Shown here piece by piece: positions 61,752 to 64,000 of a stretch of 64,000 nt of DNA. Origin of the DNA: Bacteroidota bacterium (lineage in GTDB: Bacteria; Bacteroidota; Bacteroidia; Bacteroidales; UBA12481); the NCBI GenBank assembly GCA_018669475.1, contig JABHCC010000124.1, forward strand, positions 62,001 through 126,000, written 5' to 3'. A program made the translations under genes and the position numbers. Numbering within the stretch: position 1 is the first letter of the stretch; the number at the start of each line of letters is the position of its first letter. A model generated the notes under the pieces. It made no database searches. It was given only the letters and a program-made list of their open reading frames with translations, and was not told the DNA's origin.

Positions 61752-64000
61752 ATGAACACCCAAAATAACTCCCCCGATTTATCCTGTCTGCCTGAACGGC
61801 AGGCCAATGCTGAAGGTAATTTTTATAAAGACTATACTGATTCTGATCGAATTGGTCCGGGTATGAATGAGCGGATCCAACGACTGCGAAAGCTAAGTTT
61901 TGAGTCCCGGCCTTCTATCTCTATTGAGCGTGCACTTCACCAGACAGCTTTTTATAAGGAGAATAATGGTAAGTATTCGATACCAGTGATGCGGGCCTTG
62001 CAGTTTCTTGATCATTGTCAAAAGAAGACTTTATATATTGGTGAGGATGAGTTGATTGTTGGAGAGCGCGGACCAAAACCTAAGGCAGTTCCTACCTTTC
62101 CTGAATTAACCTGCCATTCAGTTGAAGACTTTCAGGTGCTGAATACCCGTGATCAGCAGCAGTATTTGGTTGATCAGGGGGACATGGATACATACGAAAA
62201 GGAGGTAATCCCTTACTGGAAGGGAAGGACGATGAGGGAGCGGATCTTTAATCATGTTCCTCAAGCCTGGAAACAAGCCTATGAGGCCGGGGTGTTTACT
62301 GAGTTTATGGAACAGCGTGCTCCCGGACATACAACACTGGATGGAAAGTTGTACAGAAAAGGGATGTTGGACTTTAAAGCCGATATAAAGACTCATTCAG
62401 ATTCTTTGGATTTTATCAACGACCCTGAGGCAACTGATAAGGCTGAACAGCTCAAGGCTATGGAGATTGCTTGTGATGGAGCAATTGTTTTTGCAGAACG
62501 GCATGCAGACCTGGCCGAAAAGATGGCTGCAAGCGAGCCCAATGAGAAACGACAGAAAGAGCTTCTGAAGATCGCTGAGGTTTGTCGTTGGGTTCCTGCC
62601 AATGCCCCCCGAAATTTTTGGGAAGCGATTCAGATGTATTGGTTTGTACACCTCGGAACCATCACTGAATTAAATGGCTGGGATGCCATGAATCCCGGGC
62701 ATTTTGATCAGCATTTAACTCCTTTTTATGAACGTGAAATCACTGACGGATCTTTGAGCAGAGATGAGGCTATGGAGTTAGTATCCTGTTTCTGGATAAA
62801 AGTAAATAATCATCCGGCTCCACCTAAAGTTGGAATAACCGCTAAGGAAAGTGGCACCTATAATGACTTTACAAATATTAATTTAGGTGGAGTTAAACCT
62901 GATGGTAGTGATGGAGTGAGTGAGGTGTCATATCTGATGCTTGAGGTGATTGAGGAACTGCATATTCTTCAACCAGGAAACTCGGTCCATATCAGTTCGA
63001 GAACCCCTGACCGTTTTCTTCATGCAGCTGCAAAAGTGATTCGTCAGGGACATGGGTACCCATCCGTTTTTAATCCGGATCAGTATGTGATGGAAATGGT
63101 GAATATGGGAAAATCTTTACAGGATGCTCGTGAGGGAGGATGCAGCGGATGTATTGAGGTGGGTGCTTTTGGCAAGGAGGCTTTTCTCCTGACCGGATAC
63201 TTGAATGTGCCTAAAGTCTTAGAGATTACGCTCAATCGGGGAATGGATCCGGTAGGTGGAAAAATGGCTGGAATTGACTGTGGTGATCCGAGGGAGTGGG
63301 ATAATTTCGAGCAACTATATGAGGCTTTCTTGAAGCAATTGAATTTCATTGTGGAGACTAAGGTAAAAGTGAGCAATTATATTGACAGAATGTTTGCTAA
63401 GAATGCTCCAGCCCCCTTCCTGTCAGTTGTCATTGATGATTGTATTGCTAAGGGACGTGATTATTATAATGGAGGGCCCAGATACAATACCAATTATATT
63501 CAGTGCACCGGTTTGGGAACAGTGACAGATAGTTTAATGGCTCTGAGAAAGCATGTCCTGGAAGGCAATAAATACAGCTGGACAGAGATGCTTGATGCCT
63601 TGGCTTACAACTTTCAGGGAGATGAAAAAATGCGTCAGTTTATCCTGAACCGAACTCCTTTCTTTGGAAATGATGATGAGGAAGCAGATGTGCTGGCTGT
63701 AAGGGTTTATGATGATCTGTTTAAAGCTATTGATGGTCGTCCAAATACTAAGGGAGAGTCTTTCCATTTAAATATGCTTTCAACGACCTGCCATATTTAT
63801 TTTGGCCTGGTTCTGGGAGCCTCAGCGAATGGTCGCCAGGCCCAGAAATCAATTTCGGATGGAACATCTCCCTCTCACGGTGCCGATACGAATGGACCAA
63901 CAGCTGTTATTCGATCATTAGGCAAACTTGACCAATCGAAATCTGGAGGGACATTGCTGAATCTAAGGTTCTTACCTAGCTTATTAAAGAGAGACGAAGA
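61752..64000 (+). CDS. Glycyl radical enzyme, trans-4-hydroxyproline dehydratase-like, 3' end outside window
   Basis: The open frame runs from an ATG at 61752 off the right edge (749 residues visible). It has the pyruvate-formate-lyase-like fold: PSISIERALHQTAFYKEN at the N-terminus, the active-site GGCSGCIEVGAFGKE with thiyl Cys467 and Glu469 in the C-x-E pattern of the dehydratase branch, and ISSRTPDRFLHAA. The wording around the Cys (GAFGKEAFLLTGYLN) best resembles HypD, which dehydrates trans-4-hydroxy-L-proline; other C-x-E dehydratases remain possible. The glycyl-radical loop and the activase gene should lie to the right. The first ~37 residues precede the usual start and are partly encoded by a hairpin repeat, so translation may really begin at the ATG at 61864. 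Confidence 0.82.
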   Translation, partial: MNTQNNSPDLSCLPERQANAEGNFYKDYTDSDRIGPGMNERIQRLRKLSFESRPSISIERALHQTAFYKENNGKYSIPVMRALQFLDHCQKKTLYIGEDELIVGERGPKPKAVPTFPELTCHSVEDFQVLNTRDQQQYLVDQGDMDTYEKEVIPYWKGRTMRERIFNHVPQAWKQAYEAGVFTEFMEQRAPGHTTLDGKLYRKGMLDFKADIKTHSDSLDFINDPEATDKAEQLKAMEIACDGAIVFAERHADLAEKMAASEPNEKRQKELLKIAEVCRWVPANAPRNFWEAIQMYWFVHLGTITELNGWDAMNPGHFDQHLTPFYEREITDGSLSRDEAMELVSCFWIKVNNHPAPPKVGITAKESGTYNDFTNINLGGVKPDGSDGVSEVSYLMLEVIEELHILQPGNSVHISSRTPDRFLHAAAKVIRQGHGYPSVFNPDQYVMEMVNMGKSLQDAREGGCSGCIEVGAFGKEAFLLTGYLNVPKVLEITLNRGMDPVGGKMAGIDCGDPREWDNFEQLYEAFLKQLNFIVETKVKVSNYIDRMFAKNAPAPFLSVVIDDCIAKGRDYYNGGPRYNTNYIQCTGLGTVTDSLMALRKHVLEGNKYSWTEMLDALAYNFQGDEKMRQFILNRTPFFGNDDEEADVLAVRVYDDLFKAIDGRPNTKGESFHLNMLSTTCHIYFGLVLGASANGRQAQKSISDGTSPSHGADTNGPTAVIRSLGKLDQSKSGGTLLNLRFLPSLLKRDE
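61790..61804. repeat. Quasi-palindromic repeat in the 5' coding region of the glycyl radical enzyme
   Basis: GCCTG, AACGG, CAGGC, with an overlapping CTGCC/GGCAG register. It encodes part of the segment SCLPERQAN, which is not expected in the enzyme family. Confidence 0.55.

Noticed and set aside
1-64000. Search for CRISPR arrays, rRNA, tRNA, transposases and toxin-antitoxin pairs
   Set aside because: None could be supported from the sequence; the tandem arrays found are too short and too degenerate for CRISPR.

Overview
The window looks like chromosomal DNA from a member of the Bacteroidota, probably an anaerobic or facultative Bacteroidales/Marinilabiliales-type organism. Support from the sequence: TonB-dependent receptors with carboxypeptidase-regulatory N-domains, type IX secretion C-terminal domains, a DUF2723 (GT117) membrane protein, an S46 dipeptidyl-peptidase, a DUF5107/TPR protein, 6-bladed beta-propeller lipoproteins, AAA_14/DUF4143 ATPases, and -7 boxes of the Bacteroidetes TAnnTTTG type. 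I saw no rRNA, tRNA, CRISPR array or transposase gene.

Layout. 0-7.4 kb: a truncated M14 carboxypeptidase and a LytS/LytTR two-component pair, divergent from a TonB-type receptor followed by a two-gene ABC exporter. 7.4-19.4 kb: a DDAH-type hydrolase, a double-GNAT protein, a second TonB receptor, a large putative glycoside hydrolase, a small P-loop kinase convergent with a class V PLP enzyme, and a DmpA-type peptidase coupled to an Asp/Glu-racemase-family gene. 19.45-26.06 kb: one 2203-residue protein that joins a fold-type I PLP aminotransferase domain to a C-terminal HPr-kinase/PEPCK-like P-loop domain; this is the most unusual gene here. 26.1-31.3 kb: an accessory patch with two different AAA_14/DUF4143 ATPases, one intact beta-propeller lipoprotein, decayed copies of a related lipoprotein, and a 28-bp palindrome overlapping a promoter. 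31.4-47.4 kb: DUF5107/TPR protein, second double-GNAT protein, an operon of GT117, a thioredoxin-like lipoprotein without its cysteines and a T9SS-secreted GH18, then rnhA-marC, an S46 peptidase of DPP7 type and typA. 47.5-58.4 kb: a complete nitrate-respiration operon (two NarK-type transporters, a 139-residue unknown, a diheme cytochrome c, narG, narH, narJ, narI). 58.4-64 kb: a T9SS-secreted ELWxxDGT repeat protein and a truncated glycyl radical enzyme resembling trans-4-hydroxyproline dehydratase.

How the genes fit together. The nar operon is a self-contained quinol-to-nitrate electron-transfer system with its own import/export and a cytochrome in the position of Thermus NarC. Many other genes serve extracellular protein and glycan breakdown (M14, S46 and S58 peptidases, GH18, the 984-residue putative hydrolase, TonB receptors). 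The glycyl radical enzyme would fit use of hydroxyproline from peptides.

Small repeats are a second theme. Degenerate heptanucleotide tandem arrays lie in at least five intergenic spots, three of them just upstream of TATCTTTG-like -7 boxes. A 22-bp palindrome supplies the stop codon and the last residues (ADS) of two convergent genes. Other hairpin-type repeats fall inside the 5' coding parts of two genes.
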